Source: Rhizobium rhizoryzae
Lineage (GTDB): Bacteria; Pseudomonadota; Alphaproteobacteria; Rhizobiales; Rhizobiaceae
Direction: 5' to 3'
Assembly: GCF_011046895.1 (NCBI RefSeq)
Contig: NZ_CP049250.1
Span: forward strand, 2,330,501 to 2,394,500
DNA length: 64,000 nt
The position numbers were made by a program, and so were the translations under genes. This document shows, in pieces, positions 16,538-25,699 of the stretch. The notes beneath the pieces are model-generated. The model was not told the DNA's origin. It ran no database searches and worked only from the letters and a program-made list of their open reading frames with translations. How positions within the stretch are numbered: the stretch's first letter is position 1; the number at the start of each line of letters is the position of its first letter.

Positions 16538-17473
16538 GTGAAGATGTTCATCACCCGGATTGTGTTGGCCGCACGGAAGTTTCGTCAGTGGTTTCTGGCG
16601 CAGATCACGTTCGGCTTTCTCAATCTGCTGAAGCTTCTGCCTGCGGATCCTGCCATTCGCTTTGCCGATTGGCTGGTTCGCAAGATCGGTCCGATGACCG
16701 GTCGCCATAAGCTGATGCTGGTGAACCTTGCCAATGCTTTTCCCGAAAAATCCGAGGAAGAGCGACTTGATATCGCGCTGGCGAGCTGGGGCCATATGGG
16801 CAGGCTCGCAGCCGAGTACGTCTTCCTCGATCGATTGTTTGACTTCGATCCGGCAGCGGAAAAGCCGGGACGGATCGAGGTATCGGGTATTCCGCTGTTT
16901 CTGGATCTTCGGGACAATCCGCGCCCGTTCATTGTCTTTACGGCGCATACCGGCAATTTCGAACTGCTTCCCGTGGCAGGTGCCGCCTTCGGCCTGAATG
17001 TGACGGTGATGTTCCGTCCGCCGAACAATCCATACATTGCGGAAAAGGTATTCAACTTCCGCTCGGCGCGCATGGGCAAGCTTGTGCCGTCCCATGCGGG
17101 TTCCTCCTTTGCGCTCGCGCGCCAATTGGAGGCGGGCAAGGGCATCGGTGTGCTGGTGGACCAGAAGTTCCAGAAGGGCCTGATGACACGCTTCTTCGGC
17201 AATCCGGTGCAGACAAACCCGCTGTTGGCGAAGCTCGTTCGTCAGTTCGATTGCGAGGTCTACCCCGCTCGCTGCATCCGTTTGGCGGATAATCGCTACC
17301 GTCTGGAGATCGAACCGCGGATCGAGATCCCACGCACGGCTACAGGGGCCGTCGATGTTCAGGCCACGGGCCAGCTCCTAAACGACAAGGTGGAGAGCTG
17401 GGTTCGGGAGCATCCGGAGCAGTGGCTTTGGTATCACGATCGCTGGAACATAAAGCACAGCATCAAGCGCTGA
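16538..17473 (+). CDS. lpxXL: Lipid A very-long-chain acyltransferase LpxXL
   Basis: 311 residues of the LpxL/HtrB family. The catalytic HX4E motif is HTGNFE (His137 to Glu142), with a hydrophobic N-terminal membrane-interacting helix. In rhizobia it transfers the 27-hydroxy very-long-chain acid from AcpXL to lipid A at the inner membrane. It is the last gene of the cluster, starting 4 bp after adh2XL with GTG 16538 (ATG 16544 is the alternative). Its 3' end overlaps the convergent SRPBCC gene by 11 bp. Confidence 0.94.
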   Translation: MKMFITRIVLAARKFRQWFLAQITFGFLNLLKLLPADPAIRFADWLVRKIGPMTGRHKLMLVNLANAFPEKSEEERLDIALASWGHMGRLAAEYVFLDRLFDFDPAAEKPGRIEVSGIPLFLDLRDNPRPFIVFTAHTGNFELLPVAGAAFGLNVTVMFRPPNNPYIAEKVFNFRSARMGKLVPSHAGSSFALARQLEAGKGIGVLVDQKFQKGLMTRFFGNPVQTNPLLAKLVRQFDCEVYPARCIRLADNRYRLEIEPRIEIPRTATGAVDVQATGQLLNDKVESWVREHPEQWLWYHDRWNIKHSIKR

Positions 17474-17879
17474 TCTCTGCTTCCATGATCCGCTTCAGAT
17501 TGCCGAGATCGGTCTCGACATGGCGGGAATCCTGTTCGAATTGTTCCTCCGACATGCCGGGCAGTCTCGTGACCAGGAATATGGCCTCTGCACCGTCGCC
17601 GTTCTGTACGATACGAAAGGCATTGTAGACGATCATGCCGGACGGCATCTCAACCCAGTGATCGACTATCCCATGCTCATTCTGAGGGGAGAAGCGAACC
17701 TTGATTTCACCGAGCGGGCCACCATCCACCAACCAATGGTCTCCCGCATTCTGTAGGCCGCTGCCAAGGCCCGATGCCCACCGCGCCATGTTCTCAGGCT
17801 TGCAAGCGAAGTCATAGACCCGCTTCCAGTCTCGCTCGATGGATGTATGGATCGCCTTTGCTTCAAGCACCGGCATCAT
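17463..17879 (-). CDS. SRPBCC (START-like) family protein
   Basis: 138 residues from ATG 17879, preceded by AAGGAGA. The longer frame from 17921 has no ribosome site. The product has the START/Bet v1-like pattern: SIERDWKRVYDFACKPENMARWA at the N-terminus, then alternating strands and a long C-terminal helix starting EQFEQDSRHVETDL. Such proteins bind small hydrophobic ligands, and the ligand is unknown. It ends inside the 3' end of convergent lpxXL, leaving no room for a terminator between them. Confidence 0.75.
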   Translation of the reverse strand: MMPVLEAKAIHTSIERDWKRVYDFACKPENMARWASGLGSGLQNAGDHWLVDGGPLGEIKVRFSPQNEHGIVDHWVEMPSGMIVYNAFRIVQNGDGAEAIFLVTRLPGMSEEQFEQDSRHVETDLGNLKRIMEAEISA

Positions 17880-18068
17880 CTGTTCTCCTTCCTCCCACTG
17901 ATTTATGGTGCGTTTCCTCATGAAGGCAAGTGTTCACCGTGCGAGGCTAAAACGATCCATGCATGTTCATTCGTATCTGAAAATTTAATCGATTTGCCAT
18001 GGCTTTTGCCTTGCCGATTACCTAACTGAGTGCCACAACACCCATCCAATCTTTATGGAGGTTCGTCC

Positions 18069-19499
18069 GTGGAACAGGCAGAAATCGGCCTTATTGGTCT
18101 TGGCGTTATGGGTTCAAACCTGGCTTTGAACATCGCGGAAAAAGGCAACAAGATTGCCGTTTTCAACCGTAGCCCGGAGGCCACGAAAAAGTTCTTTGCC
18201 GAAGCCGGAGCCCTGCAGGGGCAGATCATTCCTTGCGAGACGTTAGAAGAATTCGTTGCTGCCATCCGCCCGCCGCGCCCGATCATCATCATGATCAAGG
18301 CTGGTGAGCCGGTCGATCAGCAGATGGAGCTTCTGAAGCCCTATCTTGATGCTGGCGACATCATGATCGACGCAGGGAATGCCAATTTCCGCGACACCAT
18401 CCGTCGTTTCGACTCTCTCAAGGATAGCCCGCTGACCTTCATCGGCATGGGTGTTTCCGGCGGGGAAGAGGGCGCACGCCATGGTCCTTCCATCATGGTG
18501 GGTGGCACTGAGGATAGCTGGAAGCGTGTCGAGAAGGTGCTGACATCCATCTCGGCCAAGTTCAACGGCGACCCTTGCGTGGCCTGGCTCGGCAATGACG
18601 GAGCAGGGCATTTCGTCAAGACGATCCACAACGGTATCGAATATGCCGACATGCAGATGATCGCCGAAATCTACGGCATTCTGCGCGACGGGATGAAGCT
18701 CTCGGCCAGTGAGATCGGTCAGGTCTTCGGTCGCTGGAATGAAGGGCGCCTGAATTCCTATCTGATCGAGATCACCGAGAAGGTTCTGGCCGCAACCGAC
18801 CCGGTGACGGGTAAGCCCATGGTCGACATGATCCTTGATGCCGCTGGCCAGAAGGGTACGGGCAAGTGGTCCGTCATCGAGGCACAGAATCTGGGCGTTG
18901 CTGCAACCGGCATTGAGGCTGCTGTTGCTGGCCGCATTCTCTCCAGCCAGAAGGTGGAGCGCGAGGCGGCTGAGAAAATCCTGGGTCTGCCGCAGACGGT
19001 TGCCATGCCGAGCACGGACGGCCTTTCGTTCCTGGATGATCTCGAAAATGCGCTGCTGGCCGCCAAGATCGGTGCCTATGCGCAGGGCTTTGCCGTCATG
19101 GCGGCGGCATCGAAGGAGTATGGTTGGAACCTGCCGATGCCGACGATTGCCCGCATCTGGCGCGCTGGCTGCATCATCCGCTCGCAGTTCCTGGACGAAA
19201 TCACGTCCGCCTTCACGAAGGATCCGGACACGGCAAACCTCATCGTAACGCCTGCGTTCTCGAAGCTGGTACAGGAAACCGATGGCGCGCTTCGCCGTGT
19301 GGTTTCCACGGCGGTCATGTCTGGTCTGCCAGTGCCGGCGCTGTCTTCGGCTCTTGCCTATTTCGATAGCTACCGTCGCGGCCGAGGCACGGCCAACCTC
19401 ATTCAGGCGCAGCGTGACTTCTTCGGTGCCCACGGCTTCGATCGCGTTGACGGCGTAGACAAGCATCACGGTCCATGGGGCAGCGGTCTCAACGCGTAA
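18069..19499 (+). CDS. gnd: 6-phosphogluconate dehydrogenase, decarboxylating
   Basis: 476 residues starting at GTG 18069. TGGAGG lies 8 nt upstream, and the Rossmann motif GLIGLGVMGSNLALNIAEKG follows at once. The family signature GVSGGEEGARHGPSIMVGG and catalytic Lys in GHFVKTIHNGIEYADMQ are intact, as is the C-terminal substrate-binding tail. It converts 6-phosphogluconate to ribulose 5-phosphate with NADP+ in the oxidative pentose phosphate pathway. The length is normal. It is apparently monocistronic, with a strong terminator. Confidence 0.97.
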   Translation: MEQAEIGLIGLGVMGSNLALNIAEKGNKIAVFNRSPEATKKFFAEAGALQGQIIPCETLEEFVAAIRPPRPIIIMIKAGEPVDQQMELLKPYLDAGDIMIDAGNANFRDTIRRFDSLKDSPLTFIGMGVSGGEEGARHGPSIMVGGTEDSWKRVEKVLTSISAKFNGDPCVAWLGNDGAGHFVKTIHNGIEYADMQMIAEIYGILRDGMKLSASEIGQVFGRWNEGRLNSYLIEITEKVLAATDPVTGKPMVDMILDAAGQKGTGKWSVIEAQNLGVAATGIEAAVAGRILSSQKVEREAAEKILGLPQTVAMPSTDGLSFLDDLENALLAAKIGAYAQGFAVMAAASKEYGWNLPMPTIARIWRAGCIIRSQFLDEITSAFTKDPDTANLIVTPAFSKLVQETDGALRRVVSTAVMSGLPVPALSSALAYFDSYRRGRGTANLIQAQRDFFGAHGFDRVDGVDKHHGPWGSGLNA

Positions 19500-19507
19500 C
19501 ACAAGAA

Positions 19508-19545
19508 TGGCAGGGTGCGGAGAGGATGCGCCCTGCCGTTTTTCT
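19508..19545 (+). terminator. Rho-independent terminator of gnd
   Basis: GGCAGGG (19509-19515) pairs with CCCTGCC (19531-19537), and GTTTTTC follows. Confidence 0.85.
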
Positions 19546-19607
19546 TTCTGGCATCAACGCCAACCGCCTTTTACGCGCATTTCCAATTGCAATTCGGAGG
19601 AGAAATC

Positions 19608-20651
19608 ATGGCCTGGCAACCGGCTGAAGATCGTTATTCCCGTATGAAATACAATCGCTGTGGCCGCTCCGGCCTCAAGCTTCCGGCGCTTTCACTCGGG
19701 CTGTGGCACAATTTCGGCGATGACACACCGCACCAGCGCAAGCGTGATATCTGCCGCAAGGCGTTCGATCTTGGCATCACACACTTTGATCTCGCCAACA
19801 ATTACGGCCCGCTGCCAGGTAGCGCTGAAACGGCGTTCGGAGAGATCCTGAGAGCGGATTTCGCAGGCTATCGTGACGAACTCATCATCTCGTCCAAGGC
19901 AGGCTACAACATGTGGCCGGGTCCATACGGCGAGTGGGGAAGCCGAAAATACCTCATCGCCTCCTGCGATCAGTCGCTGAAGCGCATGGGTCTCGATTAC
20001 GTCGATATCTTCTATTCCCACCGGTTTGACCCGGATACGCCGTTGGAAGAAACATGCGGTGCTCTGGACCATATCGTGCGGTCGGGCAGGGCGCTCTATG
20101 TCGGCATCTCCTCGTACAATTCGAAGCGGACGCAGGAGGCTGCGGCAATCTTGAAGGATCTGGGCACACCTTGTCTCATTCACCAGCCCAGCTATTCCAT
20201 CATCAATCGCTGGGTGGAAGAAGATGGCCTTCTGAATACGCTGGACGATCTCGGCATTGGCTCCATCGTGTTCTCGCCTCTGGCGCAGGGCATGCTGACG
20301 TCCAAGTATCTCGGCGGTATTCCAGATGACAGCCGTGCCGCGCAGGGCAAATCCTTGCGGCCTGCTTTCCTCAATGACCGCAACATCGAGAACCTGCGCG
20401 GGCTGAATGCCATTGCTGAAAAGCGTGGGCAGACACTTGCGCAGATGGCAATTGCCTGGGTGCTGCGTGGTGGCCGCGTGACCTCTGCGCTGATTGGCGC
20501 CAGCCGTCCCGAGCAGGTGGAAGATTGCGTGAAGGCGCTCGAGAAGCCGGATTTCTCCGAGGCGGAACTTTCCGAAATCGAGGTCTTCGCGAAGGATGCC
20601 GACATCAACCTTTGGGCTGCATCGGCAGAGCGCGAAGGGCCTTCGCGGTAA
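19608..20651 (+). CDS. Aldo/keto reductase, YghZ-like (L-glyceraldehyde 3-phosphate reductase type)
   Basis: 347 residues from ATG 19608, preceded by CGGAGGAGA. The frame upstream covers the gnd terminator and is excluded. AKR features are the HFDLANNYG Asp/Tyr segment, the Lys in LIISSKAGYNMWPGPYG, and the cofactor site near the end (ALIGASRPEQVEDCV). The MWPGPYGEWGSRKYL stretch and length match the YghZ group, which reduces L-glyceraldehyde 3-phosphate and methylglyoxal with NADPH. The physiological substrate here is not certain. Confidence 0.88.
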   Translation: MAWQPAEDRYSRMKYNRCGRSGLKLPALSLGLWHNFGDDTPHQRKRDICRKAFDLGITHFDLANNYGPLPGSAETAFGEILRADFAGYRDELIISSKAGYNMWPGPYGEWGSRKYLIASCDQSLKRMGLDYVDIFYSHRFDPDTPLEETCGALDHIVRSGRALYVGISSYNSKRTQEAAAILKDLGTPCLIHQPSYSIINRWVEEDGLLNTLDDLGIGSIVFSPLAQGMLTSKYLGGIPDDSRAAQGKSLRPAFLNDRNIENLRGLNAIAEKRGQTLAQMAIAWVLRGGRVTSALIGASRPEQVEDCVKALEKPDFSEAELSEIEVFAKDADINLWAASAEREGPSR

Positions 20652-20665
20652 TTGAACTGTTGGCT

Positions 20666-20693
20666 GTGCGATCCGATCCTGTTCGGGTCGCAC
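20666..20693 (+). terminator. Hairpin after the aldo/keto reductase
   Basis: A 10-bp stem with one G-T pair (GTGCGATCCG / CGGGTCGCAC) and an 8-nt loop lies 14 bp past the stop. The T-tract is absent. Confidence 0.55.
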
Positions 20694-20739
20694 GCCCCGA
20701 TAAACTCGACCTGTTTTGTTAATGCAAGTTCATGTTTTC

Positions 20740-20755
20740 ATTACTTATTTGTAAT
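20740..20755. promoter_or_regulatory. AT-rich dyad upstream of the RcnB-like gene
   Basis: ATTAC (20740-20744) and GTAAT (20751-20755), spaced 6 nt, lie about 70 bp before the RcnB-like start. They share half-site letters with the Zur boxes nearby, but in a different arrangement. This is a weak operator candidate. Confidence 0.25.
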
Positions 20756-20826
20756 ATATGAGTTCATATCGCATTCATCTTTGCGGCCGTACTTTCGCTT
20801 CATCGAACATACGAAAGGACGCTGAG

Positions 20827-21156
20827 ATGAAAACGATCGTAACCTTGTTGACCGCCGCCACCATTCTGGCAGCACCGATGGCACAGGCTCAGGATCATCG
20901 CGGACACGGTCCGGATCGCACCAGAACCGTTGAGCGAACCGTGATCGAGAAGCGGACGATCGTCAAGAAACAGCGTTGGCATCGCGGACAAAAGCTCTCG
21001 CGAGCTGAGCGGGCGCGTCTGGCGGAAATCCGCGATTACCGCCGCTATCGTCTTTCGGCGCCCCCGCGTGGCTATCACTGGGTTCGCGTGAACAATGAGT
21101 TTCTGCTGATCGGTGTCACCAGCGGCATTATTGCCAACATCATTGCTGGTCGCTGA
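20827..21156 (+). CDS. RcnB-family periplasmic protein
   Basis: 110 residues from ATG 20827 (AGGAC upstream). The Sec signal peptide ends near AQA-QDH. A His/Arg-rich linker is followed by the RcnB domain, with APPRGYHWVRVNNEFLLIG and a hydrophobic end (TSGIIANII). RcnB in E. coli tunes nickel/cobalt efflux from the periplasm. The rhizobial paralogues are numerous and mostly unassigned. It sits next to the zinc block and converges with the CobW-family gene. Confidence 0.8.
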   Translation: MKTIVTLLTAATILAAPMAQAQDHRGHGPDRTRTVERTVIEKRTIVKKQRWHRGQKLSRAERARLAEIRDYRRYRLSAPPRGYHWVRVNNEFLLIGVTSGIIANIIAGR

Positions 21157-21170
21157 CCCGTGGAAACCTG

Positions 21171-21196
21171 GGCCGCCGCATCATCCTGCGGCGGCC
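21171..21196. terminator. Perfect 10-bp hairpin between convergent genes
   Basis: GGCCGCCGCA (21171-21180) with TGCGGCGGCC (21187-21196), loop 6 nt, in the 52-bp gap between the RcnB-like gene and the CobW-family gene. Confidence 0.7.
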
Positions 21197-21208
21197 TCGG
21201 CCTTTCGC

Positions 21209-22414
21209 TTACGCAGCCTTGGGAGACCAACTCGCGAATGGATCTGGCAGGTCGCGCCAGCGGTCTGGCTGGAAGCTCTTGTCCTTCAGCAGGCAGGCGT
21301 CCAGTTCCGCCCGGATCCAGGCTTCGTCCATCGGGTCGGCACCGATGAACACCAGTTCCTGGCGACGATCCCCCCAGACTGGATCGAGATAGCGGGCAAG
21401 GCCATCGCGGAAACCATTGTCCTGCGGCCATTGTTCACGAGGCACAGCATCCCACCAGAGGCCGAGTTTCTGCGTCCTGATGATCGCTCCCGCCTGTGAA
21501 AGCTCGCCAACATGGTAGGGTCTTGTCGCCAGCCAGAAGAAGCCTTTCGCCCTGATGACACCCGGCCAGGACTTGCTGATGAAGCGGTGCAGTTTTTCTG
21601 GATCAAAGGGGCGGCGTTGACGGTAGACGAATGAGCGGATGCCGTATTCTTCGGTCTCCGGCACATGGTCCTTGAAACCATGCAATTCCTTGAACCAGAG
21701 TGGATGGGTTTCCGCCTTGCCGAATTCAAACAGTCCGGTACCCAGAATCTGCTTTGGCTCCACCATACCGAAATCGGTCTCGATGATTTTTGCGACAGGG
21801 TTCAGTCCGCTGATGATTTTGCAGGCGGCATCGACCTCGTCCGGCGTCGCGGCAGATACCTTGTTGAGGATGACGACGTCGGCGAACTCGATCTGCTCTA
21901 CCAGAAGGTCCACCAGGGTGCGATCGTCGCCATCACCTGCGGTTTCTCCCCGGTCTGCGAGAAAATCGGAGGAGCCATAATCTTTCAGCAGATTTGCCGC
22001 GTCGACCACTGTCACCATCGTGTCCAGCCGTGCGACGTCTGAAAGACTGTTGCCGTCTTCATCGCGAAATTCAAATGTAGCGGCGACGGGTAGCGGTTCT
22101 GCAATGCCGGTCGATTCGATCAGCAGGTAGTCAAAACGCTTTTGCTCGGCCAGTTGACGCACCTCGGTCAGAAGGTCGTCGCGCAGCGTACAACAGATGC
22201 AGCCATTGGTCATTTCTACCAGTTGTTCCTCCGTGCGCGATAGATTGGCCTCACCTTCGCGTACGAGACTGGCGTCGATATTCACCTCGCTCATGTCGTT
22301 CACAATCAGCGCAACGCGAAGACCATCGCGATTGGCGAGGATGTGATTCAAAAGGGTGGTTTTGCCTGCGCCCAGAAAACCGGAAAGGACGGTAACGGGG
22401 AGTCTATTATCCAT
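21209..22414 (-). CDS. CobW-family (COG0523) GTPase, probably a zinc metallochaperone
   Basis: 401 residues. The P-loop is [11 protein letters not shown], the family metal site is GCICC (about residues 71-75), and a CobW C-terminal domain begins near residue 265 ([14 protein letters not shown]). COG0523 GTPases controlled by Zur deliver zinc to target proteins under zinc limitation. A Zur-type palindrome lies about 15 bp upstream of the start and znuA lies just beyond on the same strand, so a zinc role is favoured over a cobalamin role. AGGA precedes the ATG. Confidence 0.88.
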   Translation of the reverse strand: MDNRLPVTVLSGFLGAGKTTLLNHILANRDGLRVALIVNDMSEVNIDASLVREGEANLSRTEEQLVEMTNGCICCTLRDDLLTEVRQLAEQKRFDYLLIESTGIAEPLPVAATFEFRDEDGNSLSDVARLDTMVTVVDAANLLKDYGSSDFLADRGETAGDGDDRTLVDLLVEQIEFADVVILNKVSAATPDEVDAACKIISGLNPVAKIIETDFGMVEPKQILGTGLFEFGKAETHPLWFKELHGFKDHVPETEEYGIRSFVYRQRRPFDPEKLHRFISKSWPGVIRAKGFFWLATRPYHVGELSQAGAIIRTQKLGLWWDAVPREQWPQDNGFRDGLARYLDPVWGDRRQELVFIGADPMDEAWIRAELDACLLKDKSFQPDRWRDLPDPFASWSPKAA

Positions 22415-22427
22415 CGCAGAATTCCTA

Positions 22428-22445
22428 TTTGTTATAACATTACAT
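22428..22445 (-). promoter_or_regulatory. Zur-type operator at the CobW-family gene
   Basis: The plus strand reads TTTGTTATAACATTACAT, containing the perfect core TGTTATAACA and the right half of the alphaproteobacterial Zur palindrome GTAATGTTATAACATTAC. It lies 14-31 bp upstream of the ATG. Confidence 0.65.
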
Positions 22446-22454
22446 ATTGAGTTC

Positions 22455-22482
22455 CAAAAAAGGGCGCATCAGTTAGCGCCCT
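22455..22482 (-). terminator. Rho-independent terminator of znuA
   Basis: Read on the minus strand, AGGGCGC and GCGCCCT enclose an 8-nt loop and are followed by six Ts. It lies just after the znuA stop. Confidence 0.85.
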
Positions 22483-22490
22483 CTCTATCG

Positions 22491-23492
22491 TTAGGCGTCT
22501 TTTCCCAGGCAATCGACAAGGGATTTGGCCATGCTGCGCATGAGGCTGAAGTAGAGCTCTGGCCCTTCCTTCAGTGTTGCGCCTTCAGGGTCCAGAGTGC
22601 CACTCTTGGCCTTCGTGCCTGCGGTTACGACATCAATCAACTTTGGCTGAAACTGCGGCTCCGCGAAGACGCAGACGGCATTCAGCGACGCCAGCTTCTT
22701 GTGGATCTCGCTCAGCCGTTCCGCGCCCGGTACGGTTTCCGGGCTGACAGTGATCGAGCCCACGACATTGATGTCATAGTGATGCTCGAAATACTGATAG
22801 GCGTCGTGGAAGACCAAAAGCGGCTTGGCTTTCACTGGCGCCAGCGCACTGCGGATCTCCTGATCCAAGGCGTCGATTTTTTTCTCAAGTTCCACAGCAT
22901 TGCGATTGTAGATCGCAACGTGCTCCGGATCGGCCTTGATCAAGCGCGCCTGAATATCCTTCACCATCGCCTTGGCGTTTGAGGGATCCAGCCACAGATG
23001 CATGTCGAAACCTTCATGATCGTGATCGTCATGCCCGGCCTCTGTAGCGTGATCGTGCTTGTCATGGTCGTGCTTGGCATGATCATGGCCGGCATGGTCA
23101 TCGTGACCCTCGTCCGAGTGATCGTGGCTCTCGAATGTACCGCCCTCGCGCAGCTTCAGTTTTGCGACGCCTGGAGCTTCCGACAGCGCGACGACCGTTG
23201 CCTTCTTGCCCAGAGCATCCAGCGGCTTCTCCAGGAAGGTTTCGAGGTTTTCTCCGACCCAGAAAATCACATCAGCCTTTTCAAGCGAACGGGCGTTCGA
23301 AGGCTTCATCGTAAAGGTATGCGGCGAGGCAGCACCTTCCACAATCAGCTTCGGCACGGCAACGCCTTCCATTACCGCCGCGACGAGAGAATGGATTGGC
23401 TTGACGGAAACCACGACCTCCGGTGCTGCCAAAGCACTACTTGCGGCGAAAACCGAAGCGGTTGCAAAGAGGGCGGCGAGGGAAGTCTTCAT
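22491..23492 (-). CDS. znuA: Zinc ABC transporter periplasmic binding protein
   Basis: 333 residues. A Sec signal peptide ends near ALA. Family A-1 motifs include VKPIHSLVAAVM, GAASPHTF and GFDMHLWLDPSNAK. Between about residues 118 and 160 lies a loop very rich in His, Asp and Glu (HDHSDEGHDDHAGHDH and similar), typical of zinc-specific ZnuA rather than Mn-specific proteins. It captures zinc for ZnuB/ZnuC. It is divergent from znuC, with a Zur-type box between them. AAGGAG lies before the ATG. Confidence 0.95.
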   Translation of the reverse strand: MKTSLAALFATASVFAASSALAAPEVVVSVKPIHSLVAAVMEGVAVPKLIVEGAASPHTFTMKPSNARSLEKADVIFWVGENLETFLEKPLDALGKKATVVALSEAPGVAKLKLREGGTFESHDHSDEGHDDHAGHDHAKHDHDKHDHATEAGHDDHDHEGFDMHLWLDPSNAKAMVKDIQARLIKADPEHVAIYNRNAVELEKKIDALDQEIRSALAPVKAKPLLVFHDAYQYFEHHYDINVVGSITVSPETVPGAERLSEIHKKLASLNAVCVFAEPQFQPKLIDVVTAGTKAKSGTLDPEGATLKEGPELYFSLMRSMAKSLVDCLGKDA

Positions 23493-23515
23493 GTCTGGCT
23501 CCTTGAATGTGTCAC

Positions 23516-23533
23516 GTAATGTTATTACATGAA
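23516..23533. promoter_or_regulatory. Zur-type operator in the znuA-znuC intergenic region
   Basis: GTAATGTTATTACATGAA matches GTAATGTTATAACATTAC at 15 of 18 positions. A second, weaker dyad (GTTACCCTATAAC, 23538-23550) follows. The site is placed to control both znuA and the divergent znuCB-zur operon. Confidence 0.65.
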
Positions 23534-23590
23534 TTGTGTTACCCTATAACGTGTGCAATAGCAGAGGGCAACACCAGAACAGGATTTTTC

Positions 23591-24484
23591 ATGCTGGCTG
23601 AGCCGGACACCTCCGATCGAATTCTCGTGACCATGTCGAATGCGGGCATCCGCCGACAAGGGCGGTGGCTCGTGCGCGGCATCGATCTCACGCTTCGTAA
23701 AGGCGAGATCGTTACATTGATCGGCCCGAACGGAGCGGGCAAATCCACAACCGCAAAGCTTGCCATTGGCGTTCTGAAGGCGGACGAGGGGCAGGTGCAG
23801 CGGTCTGCGGGCCTCAAGGTGGGCTACGTTCCCCAAAAGCTAGCCATAGATCGGACTATGCCTTTAACCGTCGAACGGCTGATGAGGCTTACGGGGCCAC
23901 TGAGCAAGGACAGGCTGGATGCGGCGCTGGATGCGGTTTCGATCCCGCATCTTGTGAAGGCGGAAGTACAGCACCTGTCCGGCGGTGAATTTCAACGTGC
24001 GCTTCTTGCCCGTGCGATTGCCCGAGATCCTGACTTGCTGGTGTTGGATGAGCCCGTTCAGGGCGTGGATTTTGCCGGGGAGACGGCGCTTTACCAGTTG
24101 ATTGGCGAGATCAGGGACAAGACCGGTTGTGGCATCCTCATGATCTCGCACGATCTGCATGTGGTGATGGCAGCCACCGATACGGTTGTATGCCTGAATG
24201 GCCATGTCTGTTGCCGTGGAACGCCTGCTGCCGTCAGCCAGAGCGAGGACTATCGTCGATTGTTCGGCGCGTCCCGCCCCGGCATTGCCTTCTACAATCA
24301 CCAACATGACCATACACACCTGCCCGATGGGCGCGTCCAGCATCGGGATGGTACCATCACCGACCACTGCCACCCCGAGGATGGACATCATCACGACGGC
24401 CATGATCATCATCACGGTCATGAACATAGTCACCACCACAAGCACGTCCATGTGCCCGGCCTGGTGGGGGATCGCCATGCTTGA
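23591..24484 (+). CDS. znuC: Zinc ABC transporter ATP-binding protein
   Basis: 297 residues from ATG 23591 (AGGA upstream). Walker A is GPNGAGKSTTAKL, the signature LSGGEFQRALLARA and Walker B LLVLDEPVQGVD. The C-terminal 50 residues are a His-rich tail (DGHHHDGHDHHHGHEHSHHH), as in other ZnuC proteins, and may buffer zinc. Its last 8 bp overlap znuB. Confidence 0.95.
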   Translation: MLAEPDTSDRILVTMSNAGIRRQGRWLVRGIDLTLRKGEIVTLIGPNGAGKSTTAKLAIGVLKADEGQVQRSAGLKVGYVPQKLAIDRTMPLTVERLMRLTGPLSKDRLDAALDAVSIPHLVKAEVQHLSGGEFQRALLARAIARDPDLLVLDEPVQGVDFAGETALYQLIGEIRDKTGCGILMISHDLHVVMAATDTVVCLNGHVCCRGTPAAVSQSEDYRRLFGASRPGIAFYNHQHDHTHLPDGRVQHRDGTITDHCHPEDGHHHDGHDHHHGHEHSHHHKHVHVPGLVGDRHA

Positions 24485-25304
24485 CGATTTCTTCATTCGC
24501 GCTCTACTGGCCGGAGTGGGTCTCGCGCTGACAACTGGACCTTTGGGCTGTCTCGTTGTCTGGCGGCGTATGGCCTACTTCGGCGATACGATGGCACATT
24601 CGGCGCTGCTGGGCGTGGCGCTCTCCCTGTTGCTGGAAGCCAATCTATTGATCAGCGTATTCGCTGTTGCTGTAGCCGTCTCTCTTCTGCTGCTTTTGTT
24701 GCAGAGGGTGCATGCACTTTCAGCGGATTCGCTGCTTGGCATCCTGTCTCACTCGACGCTCGCCATTGGCCTTGTGATGGTGGCGTTCATGACCTGGGTC
24801 CGGATTGATCTGATCGGTTATCTATTCGGTGATATCCTCGCGGTGACCTGGATGGATATCGCGTTGATCTGGGGCGGTGGTACTCTGGTGCTGGTCAGCC
24901 TGGTGTTTCTCTGGCGGCCTCTGGTCGCTTCTACAGTCAGCCATGAACTGGCTGAGGCTGAGGGGCTGCACCCGGAGCGGGCCCGGATTTGCTTCATGCT
25001 GCTGATGGCGCTGGTCATTGCAATCGCAATGAAGATCGTCGGCATCATGTTGATCACCGCGCTGCTCATCATTCCCGCCGCAACGGCGCGCCAGTTCGCC
25101 GGCAGCCCCGAACGCATGGCGGTTCTCGCCTCCATCTTTGGTGCGGTATCGGTCGTGCTCGGCCTGTTCGGTTCGCTTTATCAGGATACGCCTTCGGGGC
25201 CATCTATCGTTGTTGCGGCCCTGCTTCTTTTCATCATCAGCCTGCTGCCGCGACCCGGTCGTCGGGAAGCGCAGACTGATCTCATTTCAGGAGGACGCCG
25301 ATGA
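24477..25304 (+). CDS. znuB: Zinc ABC transporter permease
   Basis: 275 residues. ATG 24477 overlaps the znuC stop. About eight membrane spans belong to the ABC-3 family, with GPLGCLVVWRRMAYFGDTMA at the N-terminus. The frame is open upstream to 24198 only as a shadow of znuC. It forms the zinc channel with ZnuC and ends overlapping zur by 4 bp. Confidence 0.95.
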   Translation: MLDDFFIRALLAGVGLALTTGPLGCLVVWRRMAYFGDTMAHSALLGVALSLLLEANLLISVFAVAVAVSLLLLLLQRVHALSADSLLGILSHSTLAIGLVMVAFMTWVRIDLIGYLFGDILAVTWMDIALIWGGGTLVLVSLVFLWRPLVASTVSHELAEAEGLHPERARICFMLLMALVIAIAMKIVGIMLITALLIIPAATARQFAGSPERMAVLASIFGAVSVVLGLFGSLYQDTPSGPSIVVAALLLFIISLLPRPGRREAQTDLISGGRR

Positions 25305-25699
25305 GTACGGTCAATCTCACCAAGAACCAGACTTTGGTGCTCGATGTGCTGACCCGATCCGAGGGGCCTCTGAGCGCCTATACCATTCTCGACAAGCTGC
25401 GAGATCATGGGTTTCGGGCGCCGTTGCAGGTCTACAGGGCGCTGGAAAAGCTGCTGGAATTTGGCCTGGTGCATCGGCTGGAAAGCTTGAATTCCTTCGT
25501 GGCCTGCGCGCATCGCGAACATACATGCTGCTCGCATGGTACAGTGGCTTTCGCGATCTGCGAGAGCTGCGGTCATGTCAGTGAGTTTCATGATCATGTA
25601 ATCGATGATCAACTGAACCAGTGGACGCGCGGCAAGGGGTTCAAACCTTCGAAAACCACCATCGAGATACGCGGGCTCTGCGCTGCCTGCAACAATTGA
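25301..25699 (+). CDS. zur: Zinc uptake regulator, Fur family
   Basis: 132 residues. A winged HTH (about 5-75) is followed by a dimerisation domain with HREHTCCSHG and two Cys pairs, CESC and CAAC, that form the structural zinc site. ATG overlaps the znuB stop (ATGA). As the last gene of znuCB-zur behind a Zur-type box, it should be autoregulated. It abuts the convergent diguanylate cyclase gene with no gap. Confidence 0.94.
   Translation: MSTVNLTKNQTLVLDVLTRSEGPLSAYTILDKLRDHGFRAPLQVYRALEKLLEFGLVHRLESLNSFVACAHREHTCCSHGTVAFAICESCGHVSEFHDHVIDDQLNQWTRGKGFKPSKTTIEIRGLCAACNN

Noticed and set aside
21209-22414. CobW-family gene as part of cobalamin synthesis
   Set aside because: Name similarity only. 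The Zur-type box and the adjacent znu genes favour a zinc role, and the cobalamin genes of the window lie elsewhere.
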